Shown here: positions 1 through 10,781 of the stretch, piece by piece
Position numbering within the stretch: the stretch's first letter is position 1
Layout: every line of letters begins with the position of its first letter
NCBI GenBank assembly: GCA_031002005.1
Contig: JARYHS010008074.1
Span: forward strand, 279,993,930 to 280,057,929
Direction: 5' to 3'
Source: Vandiemenella viatica
Taxonomy: Eukaryota; Arthropoda; Insecta; Orthoptera; Morabidae
Length of the DNA: 64,000 nt
Position numbers and translations under genes: made by a program
The notes under the pieces: model-generated
Told to the model about the DNA's origin: nothing
The model's input: only the letters and a program-made list of their open reading frames with translations
Database searches by the model: none

Positions 1-499
1 ACGCCTAGGAAGCCTTCAATCCTTATACTTTAATCAAACTTTACTCGAAATCTTGGATATTGAACAGAAATCGAAAGATGCCGAGCGAAGATCGGTCACC
101 CAGGTACTTAACTATTAACAGAACACTTAATGAATTATGCAACGCAGGACCCAAAGTATTAATCAGAAGACGTGATCTTGCCTTACGCAAGGTCGAAGTT
201 GAGGTCCACTCTTCCCTTCTGGGTGACTCAGGGAAAAGTTGTTCCGGAGATCGAATAGAATGAAGTCCGAATCATCCGCTGGTCAGCTCTTGCTTCTCTC
301 CCTCTTACGATGTCGTGGCGAATCCACAAACGGTAGCTCTTTTCTTGTCATTCATTGGTCGAAAACCTGAAAATTTATTAGTGTCGTTCCTTTATGAGGA
401 GTAACTTTTTTCAGTATTTAATTATGTAACCAGATGTATCGACTCTGAGGTTTTTATTTTATTTCTTTTTTATTGTCTTGTTACTTTATCTGGTGTTCT
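1..499. other. No gene recognised; flank or 3' UTR of LINE
   Basis: No coding region is recognised. The segment lies immediately downstream (on the - strand) of the C-terminal coding remnant of the L1/Tx1-like LINE and could be its 3' untranslated region. I see no poly-A or short tandem tail marking an element end. Confidence 0.4.
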
Positions 500-569
500 T
501 TCTGTCTTTAAGTATCTCATCCGGATAGCCTCCGAATTTTATTTTATATTTCGCAGTTTTCTTTATACT

Positions 570-1347
570 CCATTGTTTTATTTTGTGCATTGATAGGTGT
601 TCTTCCAAATTTTGGGATGTCTTCTGGAATTATGCTGCATTGAGTGGCTTAGGATCCATACCAAACAATTGGACGGGTAATCTTGATATCCGGCTTTGCT
701 AGAATTGTACTTAGTACTTCCCTGGGCGGTTTTTGTAAGATATACGCTGCCACATGTTTTGTCCAAATCCAGATTCATTCCGCTTTTCCACAAGAAAAAC
801 GGTCTATAAGGGTATCTGTGTTCCCTCAAGTGTCACATCTATAGGTTGCCTTAAGATTTATGTGGTGTAGCTTCTCTTTGGTATCCATGGTCTCCTTGAC
901 TACTTTTTACCACAGGATTTGGTTATCAGATGAAATTGCCCTATTGAAGATGTTTCTCAACACGTTTTTCCAGTTAATATCCGGGTGTTTATTTTCTATT
1001 TTGTTGCCACGTTTGTGAGCCGTCATGATTGTGTATATCGCTTATATCGCTTTGGTATTCTTGAGGAAGTTGTCCTTTCGTGCTGCTATGATGTAACTGC
1101 ATTTGAGGAAATAAAACCTGATATGATGGAATGATTTATTGATGTGGGCTATTCCCACAGGTGCCTTTGTACTCACTGGTTTATAGTGTTCCAGCAGTTG
1201 AGCCGTACTGGTGTCTTTGTTTTCAGAAATTTTACTCATTGCTTGTATGAACATCGCGTTTGCTTTGATTCTTGCGTGCATTAAACCCAAACCTTTTGGC
1301 AGGGTTAGTGTGTGGAAGTTAATTTTGAATATTTCACCTTGGCTCAA
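570..1347 (-). pseudogene. LINE ORF2 C-terminal domain remnant
   Basis: The - strand frame 1042-1347 contains LPKGLGLMHARIKANAMF, a conserved block of the L1/Tx1 C-terminal region. Further downstream, broken frames at about 900-570 give KETMDTKEKLHHINLKATY followed by NTDTLIDRFSCG, which match the usual pattern of a cysteine/histidine motif near the end of these ORF2 proteins (HRI...CG..DTLLHRL..CG). The reading frame is interrupted several times. No independent gene is implied. Confidence 0.6.
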
Positions 1348-1445
1348 GAACCAAGATATTGCTCTCTGAACGTTTTCTAGTATTCCTTTAGGTACCGTGA
1401 AAAATTGAGCAATATAATTTAATTTGCTTAGGACCGCCAGATTTA

Positions 1446-2444
1446 TTAGATTTTTTTTTGTATGTTATTGATCTGTCTGGTTTTGTGCAATTGTAGTTTG
1501 GCTCTTGTGTTGTTTAACACATGCCGCCAGTTGACTACATTCATTTTGAGTGGGTCCGTTTCTAGCCACACTCCCGGGGTTTTATGCTTGTTAATTTGTT
1601 TGAATCCATATGTATATACCACGTGTTGTATTCTTATTCCAATGAAAAGTATGTCAGATTTCTTCATGTTGACAGTGGCACCGCTTTCATTGCCGAAAAT
1701 CCTTATTTGGTTGTTAATTGTAACTAAATCGTTATTGTCAGCTACATAGAAACCAATGTCTTCTGCGTATGCTCTTGTAGTGTACCTTATGCCTTGGTAT
1801 GTCATACCTTTAGTCATGGAATGGATTCTCCATAAAAGTGGCTCCATGTATATGGTAAACAAGACCATTGAGAGCGGGGACCCCTAGACACTTGCTGAAG
1901 TTTTTTGATAATAATTCGTTTACTAGGACTCCTGTGGTTGACCCGTTGGTTAGTTTCTTAACTTCTGATACGAATTTTGTTCCCATTCCAATTTTCCTCA
2001 TGGTATTGTATAAGATCTGATGTATACTTTATTGAAATCAAGGAAAAGGATTCCCGCTTTTAGCTTCAGGTTATCTGCCAAAGAGATAATGTCTCTGTAT
2101 TCCAAGATTGCGTGTTGGATCCCGCGATTAGGGATCGAGCCTGCCTGATACGGACCAAGTATTTTGGTGAGTAGTGGCGTTATTCTTCTTTTCAGGATTC
2201 GAGTCAAGATCTTGTAATCAGAGTTTAGTAGCGTAATGGGTTTCAGGTTTCTAATGTCCTTCGTATGTGGCGTTTTGGGAGTACGGACTATTATGCCTTC
2301 CGTGAAGGCTTCAGGCAATCGTTCAATATGCCATATTTCATTGAACATTTCAACCATCTTGTGGGAAATGACGTTCCAGAAGCTTCCATAAAATTCCAGT
2401 GGGATGCCGTCGTAGCCAGGCGATTTTCTTGTTTTTCCTGCCAT
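1446..2444 (-). pseudogene. LINE reverse transcriptase remnant
   Basis: This is the RT core of the L1/Tx1-like element. Visible blocks are SPGYDGIPLEFYGSFW (RT1/2), LKPITLLNSDYKILTRIL (RT2), AGSIPNRGIQHAILEYRDII (RT3), LFLDFNKVY (RT3/4) and RAYAEDIGFYVADNNDL, which is the YADD catalytic box with the first aspartate changed to glutamate. A frame change near 2000 and another near 1860 interrupt the protein. The altered YADD box and the breaks argue for an inactive copy, although the frame breaks alone could be assembly indels. Confidence 0.7.
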
Positions 2445-2486
2445 AAGGGAGAACTCTGCCTCTTATAATGTTATATTTATAGTTAT

Positions 2487-3165
2487 TTAGTTTCGTTCGT
2501 CGTTGTGCAAAGATTCATTTAGGTGGTTTAAGATGAAGTCTCTGTCATCCCTGATTATAGTGGAGGCATTGTAAAAGGCGGAAAGATGGTTCCAAATCAT
2601 TGTTGGAATCTCTTTTTGATTGGTTATTCTGACTCCCTCTGCCGAAGTTATGTTAGAAATAAATTGAGAGTTTCTTCTTTTTGTCGCCCTAATCATATGG
2701 TATGGCGAAGCCTTCTCTTTCTCTACGACATCCACCTTATCAATATTGACTAGGAGGGTTTCCATTTTTGCTGCCTGTATTTTGTTGACTTCGGCTTTAT
2801 ATTTTTTAATCAGTACGTGGTCTTGGGTAGTGAACACTTCTTTTTTTATACAGATGCTTCAGACATCTGTAGTAAAATTACATGGTGCTGTTTGTCCAGT
2901 AATGTTTTCCTTGCGAGTAGGCAATAATTGCTTTTCTGATTCTCGGTGACCCACCAGATTAAATTAGAACTATACTTGTGGCAATTTCTAATACTCGAAA
3001 ACCAGGCGCTGATAACGGTTTCCTTACATGCTGTGTCGCGGAGAAGCGAGACGTTCATCTTTAAGTATTCTTTACCTCTCTCAATGCAAATTGGGTCGCT
3101 CTTGATTCTGCATACATACGCACAGTGATCGGTGAAACTTAAAGGTGCTATTCCATGGCTGCTAA
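2487..3165 (-). pseudogene. LINE ORF2 remnant: endonuclease end and linker
   Basis: On the - strand, translation begins with a typical end of an APE-type endonuclease (PLSFTDHCAYVC), then runs through a basic helical linker (WWVTENQKSNYCLLARKTL; IKKYKAEVNKIQAAKMETLL) to a segment just upstream of the RT that carries an NITSAEG motif. A frame change and stop near 2840 split the two parts. The N-terminal catalytic half of the endonuclease is absent. The functional part would nick target DNA for target-primed reverse transcription; this remnant cannot. Confidence 0.65.
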
Positions 3166-4109
3166 CTGCCGGATTTTAATCAAAGCTTCACCCTCACGTA
3201 ACAAAAATGTGAAAATTATGGTAGAATAACTTTATCATCACATTCCTCGAAATTACTGGCTAGAGTAATGAACATACAGAATATAAAGGAAAGTTACAAA
3301 TTACCATCGCCGCTAACTCTGATGTAGAAACATTAAAATTTACTTATTTTATATTCTAGTTAAGCCAGCGTCAATAGTAGAAATGAAGGGTCTGTAGGAT
3401 ATTAACCGAAGAACAAAAACATTTCCCGTAACATAAAAAAGAAAAAAAACACAATGAAAACTGCATTGAGTCACAAAATGTTGTCGATAGATATTTTTCA
3501 GATTTATTTATTATTTATACGTAACACTTATATGATTTAATCTAAAGTCTTCTACAAAAGATGGGACAAAAAAAGGCTTAGATACATGCATTCTTTCACA
3601 GTTTGACAAATGACACGACTATTGAAGTAACAGTGAAGCAAAGAGGAACATACAGTATGATCTACTACTGACAACACATTTCACATTTATCTGGCTGTCA
3701 TTTCCAGACGGTACGTAATATTTCACGCCCTAATGTTCAATGCAGTAATACATTTTCCTTTCCGAAAAGAATATTAAATGAAGATGTTACGAATGGATGA
3801 TTATTGTTTCAGAACGTATGATTTAAGGACAGTGGTCACATGTCCTTTGTGCAATGTTTTCGCTCGTGCTTACACTCAACGTACAGTTTATAAAAGTTTG
3901 AATTTAGTATCCCCATAAAATATTTTCGTGTCGTGTAGAAAAAAAAAAAAAAAACAATTTTTTCCGATTCTTATAAAAACATTGTGACCAAACAGTGTGA
4001 TTTCGATTTGTTTTCCTCATAAATAATTATAGCAATTCATAAATAAAGCTATTTTGTTAGTGTTGTTTTAGTGCAAAAATTAATTAGCATTACGAGGTTT
4101 CGATCTAGG
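3166..4109. other. Intergenic region upstream of gustatory receptor
   Basis: AT-rich sequence with no recognised coding region. It holds an A-run near 3940-3955. As the 5' flank of the receptor gene it should contain its promoter, but I see no TATA box or initiator that can be placed with confidence; chemoreceptor promoters often lack one. Confidence 0.5.
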
Positions 4110-5159
4110 ATGAATAACGACGTCTTGTTAAAATCTACACCAGCACTGGGACCGGTATTATTTGCGTCAAATTTATTAGGTCTTACTACTTGTACTCTGA
4201 ACCAAAAATCATTCAACATGTGTACAATCGTGACAGCAAATCGATGTTACTGCTATTCATCTGCTCTTTTATTGATTACAATTATTTTGTCAGTCTACAG
4301 GGTTTACTGCTGCTGGGTTGAAACTGACTTAATCGTTCATTTTGTTCTAAATGCTTCTTTATGTTTCCTTGACAGTTTACCTTTAGCAATTATCTACAAC
4401 AGACCAGTCTCCCCTACTGTTGACGGGGTAACGAAGATGGCTGGAAACATAGAAATAGTGGACAAATTACTTTTTGCTTGGTTTAATCTATCGAGTGAAC
4501 GTAAGTTACTAATATACTGTTTGAATGTTTTGATCCCCACACTGTTGTGCCTCAGTGTGTTAGTGGTAGAGTTAGTACTGTGCCTCTTATCTTCGGATAA
4601 CTGTCGCAGGAGCAGCAATCTAGTGAGATTATTTTTCACATTAGTCAAAACAGTAATGGTCGTTGAGATGGGTTGCTTCCTGACGGTGATATGCCAACGC
4701 TTTGAGGTGCTAAACGCTGTGTTGGAGCACATTATAAAAGCATTGCCACCTGCATCTCCGATAGATAAAAATGGGGTAGACCAGTTTCTGACCAGCATAC
4801 AGATCCCAATGGATGATTTGAGTCATTGTAAAAGTTATTCACTAACTAAGCTACGAGCCTGTGATAATGTTGGGAATTTAATTAATCGAGAGGAGATTGG
4901 TATCACTGATGACAGGTGTGAACATCTAGCCACCCACGCGTCGACACCAGCGATAATACCGTACCAGGACATCGTTCATGTAAGGCAGATGTTTCGAGAG
5001 TCTATACCGACAGTCATCGAAGCTAGGAAACATTTCTTTTACAGCAGAAGACCACAAGCCAGACAGAGCTTCTTGCAGATTCCAGCAGTTGGTAAACAAA
5101 AGAAAGCTCGTACGTCTAGCCAACAGCTCACGTGGGTGTCAGCCTCTCGTCTTCCTACG
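4110..5159 (+). CDS. Gustatory receptor (7tm_7 family), exon 1
   Basis: First coding exon of an insect gustatory receptor, a ligand-gated ion channel of taste neurons. I start it at the ATG at 4110 (MNNDVLLKSTPALGPVLF), because the upstream in-frame codons have no ATG. The 350 residues hold SNLLGLTT near the N-terminus, typical of the family, hydrophobic spans at about residues 45-65, 75-100, 135-160 and 180-205, and the block FLTVICQRFEVLNAVL, which matches the family pattern F..l..RF..LN..L. A hydrophilic loop follows. The exon is taken to end at 5159 before GTGAGA, in phase 0; read-through would stop at 5208. It joins in phase with exon 2 at 7987. Ligand class (sugar, bitter, CO2) cannot be read from this. 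Confidence 0.75.
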
Positions 5160-7986
5160 GTGAGAAATGATTCTTTTTTCCCATCACGTTATTACCAGTT
5201 ACGCAGTTAGATACACAATTTGGTGTTTGTTTTAGCCAGAAATTCTGCAATCACTGTGCACGAAGGCTTTAAATAATCCTTAAGTATTTAGGGGAACCTT
5301 GGTTTTACTACCTCTAGCCGTTGATATGTTGAATGACAGCAGAAAATAACGGTATGTCCAGGACAATAATTTTATGCCCATAGAATACTAGCAAGTCAAT
5401 AAATAGTAATTAAATTATTGTTATCTTAGGGATTTTGAAATCTAGAATATATATCAATATATATATTTAACGGGAAGCCTCGTGAAATTGTATTGATGTG
5501 ATACGATGTATCAACCCAAACTATCAATAATTTAGCTGTATAGGTACCTACGTCACTTTTTATCGAGTGACCCACTAAAAGAAAAACCTCATTGGAAATA
5601 TAAATACAGAAATATGAAGTTATAAGAGTTTTATTATCATTTTCCCAATAGTTCTTATGTGTAATTTTCTAAAAACATGATCTTATTTACTGTTCTGTCT
5701 TGTTTTCTGTTCTGCATTTGTATCAGAGGGTTAGGTATTGAACAAAGCCGATGCAATGGTAAGGAGCTGGCCTCCAAACTGAAGTATTTAAATACTATTT
5801 TGACAACTTTCTACGGCTCTCACGTGAAACTGTAAGCGTTATTTTCATCCAGAATGCCATTTCCAAGTCTTGTAGTCTCACCAAGCATAATAAAATTGTC
5901 TCCATAGAACCTAATTCAAATGTGTTCTAAATCTCTTGATCTACGATTTGACCAACTCAAACTTTTTTCTTGATGTAAAAAGAAGTTTATTATAACAATT
6001 AAAACATAGATATAAATAAATAAAAGTAACAGATGTTACAGCGTTATCAGCAGTTCAAAGCTAGAATCATAACATTCTAAGCACAGAAATATATGAAATA
6101 TCGATATATATCGACCATTGTTTCTTAAGCAGAAAAATTAAAATTATAGTTTCATAATTCACAGGCAAGTGGCAAAATATGTTTCTCTGCCTGAAAATAT
6201 ATTGTAATTTTAATGACACGACTGTTATTTATTCTGTCTATTTTTGTTTAAGGTTTCTGTTTGTATAATTCGTGTAGTACTTGTAATGGTTAGAGATCGG
6301 TAATTATTATGCTTATGTTTTATTTTTGTTATAATATATTTATCTGATATTTTTCAGAGTTTTCTGTAATTTAGATTTTTCTGTCACTGGATAATTTTTA
6401 TATTTTGCTTTTTAGATCGTCGTCAGCCAGTTCTTTGGTCTTGCAGCGAGTAGTTAAATTACAGTTAAATTATCCTCACTTTTGCCAAGTGTTTTCTGAT
6501 TTCTAGAAATCTTGGTAACCTACTGAAGTGATAAAATAGAATTGTTCGAAATTCATTTTATTTCACGAGAAGGCCTACCACTTGTTTTATGAGACTCTAT
6601 AATCGTTTGCGGGTAGGTGGCCCACATCCTAAATAACTTGAAGATACGTTTCTGATAGGGACTTAAATTCAATGTTTAACTGTAGTAATAAATTTTCCAT
6701 TAAAACCCATTTATGTGTTTGTAATTCCTGAAAAATTTCCGAGTTAATAAATAAAGTGTCAGCATAATTATGTCTCAGTCAGTTTGTGTATTTCACCAAA
6801 TCTCAACTAATCTATCTATATTTTTAATGAGTCAGATACATTTTTTTCAGTTGCTTTCTCTTAGTTATCACATAAAAATAGACTAATTCTGTGTAAAGGA
6901 TTTCTGATGGAAGGTCAGGTATTTCCTTCGAATTAATCGCATTAGCTAAATTAGCATTACAGATTTGACTATCACAGCTTCGTAATTACTATGGAGTATT
7001 CAGATTCGACTAAACTAAGGGATGTGATCCATACTGACAAAGTAGCTCGGCCTAATGGAGTCACCGATTTTGATGAGTCCCATATTGTCAATCCCCCAGA
7101 GATTTATCCTGCTGGGTATACGTTTGCGAGATATAACGGGTGAAACTTCATGGTGATACCGAACGGGGCGGTGTAACGGTTAGCGTTCTCGCCTCGCATT
7201 CGGGAGGGACGGCGATTCGAATCCCCGTCCGGGCATCCAGATTTGGGTTTTCCATGGTTTCCCCAAATCACTCCAGGCAAATGCCGGGATGCTTCCTTCA
7301 AAAGGCCATGGCCGAATTCCTTCCCATTCTTTGCCCCCATTCTTGCCCCCCATCCTTTCCCGTCTCTAAAAGACCTCGATGTTAAAAAGAGACGTAAAGC
7401 AGTTACAAAAAAAAAAAAAAAATTCATGGTGATGAGTGATTTTATTTTTTAAATTAATTAAGTGTACCATGCGGCTACATGTATTTTATTCTATCATAAT
7501 AATTATGTTAATTGACAAACTATTTTGTGGTTTTGCACGATAATTACCATATAAAGACTTTCAAAACAGTAGCAGTGAGCATGAAAGAAGCACCCAAGAA
7601 TACATTTTATCTTTAGATTAATTTTGTAAATTTATTTTTAAATAATTATTATAATATTTTTAAATATATATAAAAACACAATAAACTGTTTATCGGATTA
7701 TTACAAAATTCCTATAAACGGAGTAACTGCTACCATTAATTAACTGGTACAATTAATTAATTGAACAATAATTAAAAACTTACCGAAAATTATAATCGAA
7801 ACCACGCCGTCGATGTGAAAGCTCGGACCCTTACCGAGCAGCTGTTATGTCTAGGAAACCAGGACCCAGAGAAAAGAAAGCACTGAGGGTTAGGCTATGG
7901 GGGTTAATTTTTCCATGAACACCGTAGCTTACCACAGTCGATGAGGCTATTATAGTGAGCTCTCCATCCTGTACACTGGTTCGCAG
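5160..7986 (+). other. Inferred phase-0 intron of the gustatory receptor
   Basis: The stretch between the proposed donor (CTACG/GTGAGA) and acceptor (GGTTCGCAG/CAC) has no other recognised coding sequence. It is AT-rich and contains a complete SINE at 7158-7422. Donor and acceptor leave the same reading phase on both sides. Another donor inside 5130-5160 cannot be excluded without transcript data. Confidence 0.6.
7147..7433 (+). mobile_element. tRNA-derived SINE, full-length, with target duplications
   Basis: SINE body 7158-7422. The head carries RNA polymerase III promoter boxes (GGTGTAACGGTTAGCG; GATTCGAATCC). The body contains GGGTTTTCCATGGTTTCCCC and the element ends in a 17-base A-run. 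An 11-base duplication TTCATGGTGAT flanks it at 7147-7157 and 7423-7433, which is direct evidence of retroposition. It lies inside the receptor intron. The same family recurs six more times in the window. Confidence 0.92.
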
Positions 7987-8231
7987 CACGCTGAGGACGC
8001 CCTGCTGACGGTACGCGAGGCCCACCACCTGTTGCTCGCCGCCACTCGCCGCCTGTCTGCCCGCTACCGGCCACTCCTGCTCACGGAGCTGGCCGGCCTG
8101 ATGACGTCAGCACTGGACGGCTACTACCTGCTACTCAGGGCAGGCGCCGTCTGGTGGCCGCTTGTCTGCGAGTCCTCTACGTCGTGGTCCTCTGCCACAA
8201 GTTATCCTTACTCTCGGAAACAACAAAACAG
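7987..8231 (+). CDS. Gustatory receptor, exon 2 (frameshifted)
   Basis: GC-rich exon encoding the region around transmembrane segments 5 and 6. The first frame reads VREAHHLLLAATRRLSARY, then LLLTELAGLMTSALDGYYLL, matching the family pattern l..lH..L...........lL......f......Y. After about 8150 the receptor-like reading moves to another frame: VAACLRVLYVVVLCHKLSLL ending in SETTKQ, the expected CH....E block. The change equals one lost base (or two gained). The exon ends in phase 0 before GTAACA, a usual intron position in these receptors. The C-terminal exons with the TYhhhhhQF motif were not found downstream. The frameshift could be a mutation or an assembly error. Confidence 0.7.
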
Positions 8232-8682
8232 GTAACAGGGAGTCCTCCTAGATGCTGCGCGTTAAACGTAAAGCATATTATTAAGACATCTATTATATTT
8301 ACAGTAGAGAACTACCTGCATTTTGGTTCTTCATCGTTATAAAAATATTAACACTTTTCCGCACCTCCTATTTCGATTCTATATCTCAGTCAGCAAAGAC
8401 GTGATACGAAGGGATATCATAAATTTTTAATTTACATTATCGACTTATTTTAGTTACTGATATTTCCATGCAAACCTTAGCATATCACAATCGGTGAGGC
8501 CATTAAGGCAAACTCCTCTTGTGAATACTCACAAAGCAGTGGTTCAAATTACGGCTAGCTGAGTGACAGCAGATGCTACTAACTAACCGGATACAAACAA
8601 AACTGCGGTATCCTAACATTTCATTTCACTTATAACCATGAAGTTAACTGAGTATCGAATACAAAATTTATCCTTACAATCC
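8232..8682. other. Presumed receptor intron 2, no coding seen
   Basis: Starts with the GTAACA donor of the receptor. No further receptor exon is recognised. At 8478-8515 it contains a diverged copy of the sequence that lies just upstream of exon 2 (7928-7965). Confidence 0.4.
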
Positions 8683-8906
8683 TTTTCTTTTTGCTTAAGG
8701 CTTTACGCTTCGTCGACATCGAGGTAAGGTCATTAGAGGCGGGAAGGGCTAGGGACAAGGAATGGGAAGGAATTCTGGCATTGCATTTTCAAGGAACTAC
8801 TCTGGCATTCGCCTGGAGCGATTTGGGAAAACCGTGGAAAACACAAAATCTGGATGGCTGGACTGAGATTTGATCCCACTTCATCCTGAATGCGAGGCCA
8901 GAGGGT
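8683..8906 (-). mobile_element. Diverged tRNA-derived SINE
   Basis: Reverse-oriented copy of the main SINE family: T-run at the left, then GGCTTTACGCTTCGTCGACA, then GGAATGGGAAGGAATTC and GCGAGGCCAGAG at the head. The B-box region is degenerate. An imperfect duplication (TCCTTACAATCC / TCCTGCACAATC) at 8671-8682 and 8907-8918 may be its target site. It is older than the copy at 7158. Confidence 0.75.
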
Positions 8907-8918
8907 TCCTGCACAATC

Positions 8919-9559
8919 ATTCACCTCTTCCATCTATATGTATGATGAAAAATACGGCTACAAACGGATAGTATTCTGTGTTTGTACCACGTACCGGCAC
9001 TCGGGTACCAGGCTGCAGCGTTATCGTTCACTCAGAGGAATAGGTATAAGCAAGGGGAAACCCGGCCAGTGTTCGAAAGCAATTGAAGATTCCATGTATA
9101 AAGCGGCTGCTTCTACTAACGGTGCTGTTGGTAACAGTGGGTAGGGAGAACGCAGCTAGGATGGAGTGACTTCAGAACAATTGCTAGTTGAGCAGACCGT
9201 TCTAGGTCAACCAAAGTCAACAATATTTATCTCTGCATATTAATAATACACCAGTAAGAGAATATCTTTACCAAGTCATGTTTTAATAGCTGTTTGTTTC
9301 TTTTTACAGCCAACGTGATGTGTATAGTAACCGCTAGCAACTTCTTGTGTAGTATAACGACTTGATCACTCGGTAAATTCAGTCACACAATCCCACTACT
9401 TAGCTGTTTTGTATCTAATAAGCCATAAGAGGTTTGACTTTATAATACAAAATCCAACAACTACATGTCGCAGTTTTCTCAGTGTATTTTCTTTCATCAA
9501 CAGTTGTGACGTAGCTCTCTATGTTTGGTAGCTGTTCATTTCCGTTACGTTTTTTCACC
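8919..9559. other. No gene recognised
   Basis: Reading frames are short and not family-like. Nothing regulatory or repeated was recognised. Confidence 0.4.
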
Positions 9560-10463
9560 TTGCAATGTCGCGTGTTGACCGAGCGAGAGCCGAACTTACC
9601 CACTGTGGGTCCGTCCTAGCGTCTACTTACTGTCGGCTGAGGTACTTCGGGTTTCCAGTCGGCATCTGTAAGCTCCCGGCTAGGAAAAAGTACATGCACA
9701 GAGACTTAATTTGCATAAAATCAGGATGTAGGGGGCTCCTTGAAATGATATGAAGAGTTGTGGCTACTTGGTTTATTGTGAAGCGGCTGTGTGGTACAGT
9801 TACAAGTTGCTGGTACATGAAATCGGTGTTTCCCGATATTGGAATAATGGACCATAGGATCCGATATAATGCAGTATGCATTCCAAGCCAGCAGAGGGAG
9901 AATGATAGGAGAAATGCCTAAAATGGCCTAATTGGATGGTAACAGGTCTGCCCCACGAAATTTCACATCACGGACTGGGCGAATCGTGCGCGCAAAGAGG
10001 CGCCCTCGATTCCGGAAGGTGGGGAAAGCCTTCCTCTCATTGGCTGTTTGCCACTATGAACACGCGTGTGGTTCACGTGCTCATAGTGTGTAAGCCTCGT
10101 GTACTAGCCGTGTTGGCTGAGTTTCCCACAGTACGGACCGCAAGATCAGCGGCCTTGGGCCTGGTGTCGTATATGAGCGGTGTAACCTTCATGCTACTGT
10201 GCTGGCTTGGAAGCACTCCACCTTCATTACCGCTAAACTCTATACTAAAATCTATACAAAAATCAGCTACCGCGACAGCTCCGCCGCGTGGAAAAGATTT
10301 TTCGTCGTCTTTAAAGACGAAAAATCTTCCGCAAGTGTCAAATAAAAAATGAAAAATTAACAATAACTAAAATCCACAACACTTATAATCATACAATCTT
10401 ATAATCTACCAAATATGTTGCTAAGTTCATACTACCCCCATAGTAAGAATTCCTTACTTATGC
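9560..10463 (-). mobile_element. Possible 3' UTR/LTR of an env-carrying LTR element
   Basis: On the - strand this follows directly after the stop of a membrane-protein tail (10464-10781). A short G-rich tract (TATGGGGGTAG, near 10430) resembles a polypurine tract, and an AATAAA lies near 9775. A GC-richer stretch at 9940-10290 could be LTR U3/R. No second LTR copy is in the window to compare with, so boundaries and identity are inference. Confidence 0.25.
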
Positions 10464-10781
10464 TCAACGCCTGCGTGATCTGGAGGTTCGTGGTTCAGGA
10501 TCTGGTACCTCCAGACTACGCTGAGGCACTGTATCTTCACGCTCAAAAACTACAATGTCATCTTCTTCATCTGTTTGTATCTCTACATCCCTATGAAGAG
10601 GTCGTCTGGACTTCACATGCCGAACATGCCTTACTTCTGTTACGTTAGATGGGGTTAAGACTGTATTATTAATACAAATCCTGCTACAGCACTGATCTGT
10701 ACTGCGCCAGATATATTTGAAACACTCTCGGCACGTCTTGCAATGTTTACAGATGCAGAAGATGACAATTACCGCTATACA
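10464..10781 (-). CDS. C-terminal tail of a membrane protein, env-like (partial)
   Basis: A - strand frame enters from the assembly gap and ends at 10464, giving about 106 residues. It begins with a hydrophobic stretch (CIAVIVIFCICKHC), the end of a membrane anchor, then a cysteine-rich juxtamembrane part (CKTCRECF, QCCSRIC), a basic part, and an acidic tail (DEEDD) ending in SRSRRR. Anchor plus short cysteine-rich cytoplasmic tail is what an endogenous retroviral envelope protein of an insect LTR element would look like, and the following sequence could be its LTR. A cellular type I membrane protein is equally possible. The ectodomain is lost in the gap. Confidence 0.35.
   Translation of the reverse strand, partial: CIAVIVIFCICKHCKTCRECFKYIWRSTDQCCSRICINNTVLTPSNVTEVRHVRHVKSRRPLHRDVEIQTDEEDDIVVFEREDTVPQRSLEVPDPEPRTSRSRRR

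Larger units (their letters stand above)
500..3165 (-). mobile_element. 5'-truncated L1/Tx1-like LINE (non-LTR retrotransposon)
   Basis: Consecutive - strand reading frames follow the order of a LINE ORF2: the end of the endonuclease, a linker, the reverse transcriptase and a C-terminal domain. The copy starts inside the endonuclease (PLSFTDHCAYVC, near 3140) and so lacks ORF1 and most of the endonuclease. Several frame changes and stops mean it cannot code for a working enzyme. The RT text SPGYDGIPLEFYGSFW and the C-terminal text GLGLMHARIKANAMF suggest the L1/Tx1 group. The clade is inferred from motifs only. The 3' boundary is uncertain. Confidence 0.75.

Noticed and set aside
9936..10352. 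138-codon + strand frame with a hydrophobic stretch
   Set aside because: It overlaps the possible LTR region, is low in family-like motifs and reads equally open on the - strand; GC-rich sequence makes such frames by chance.
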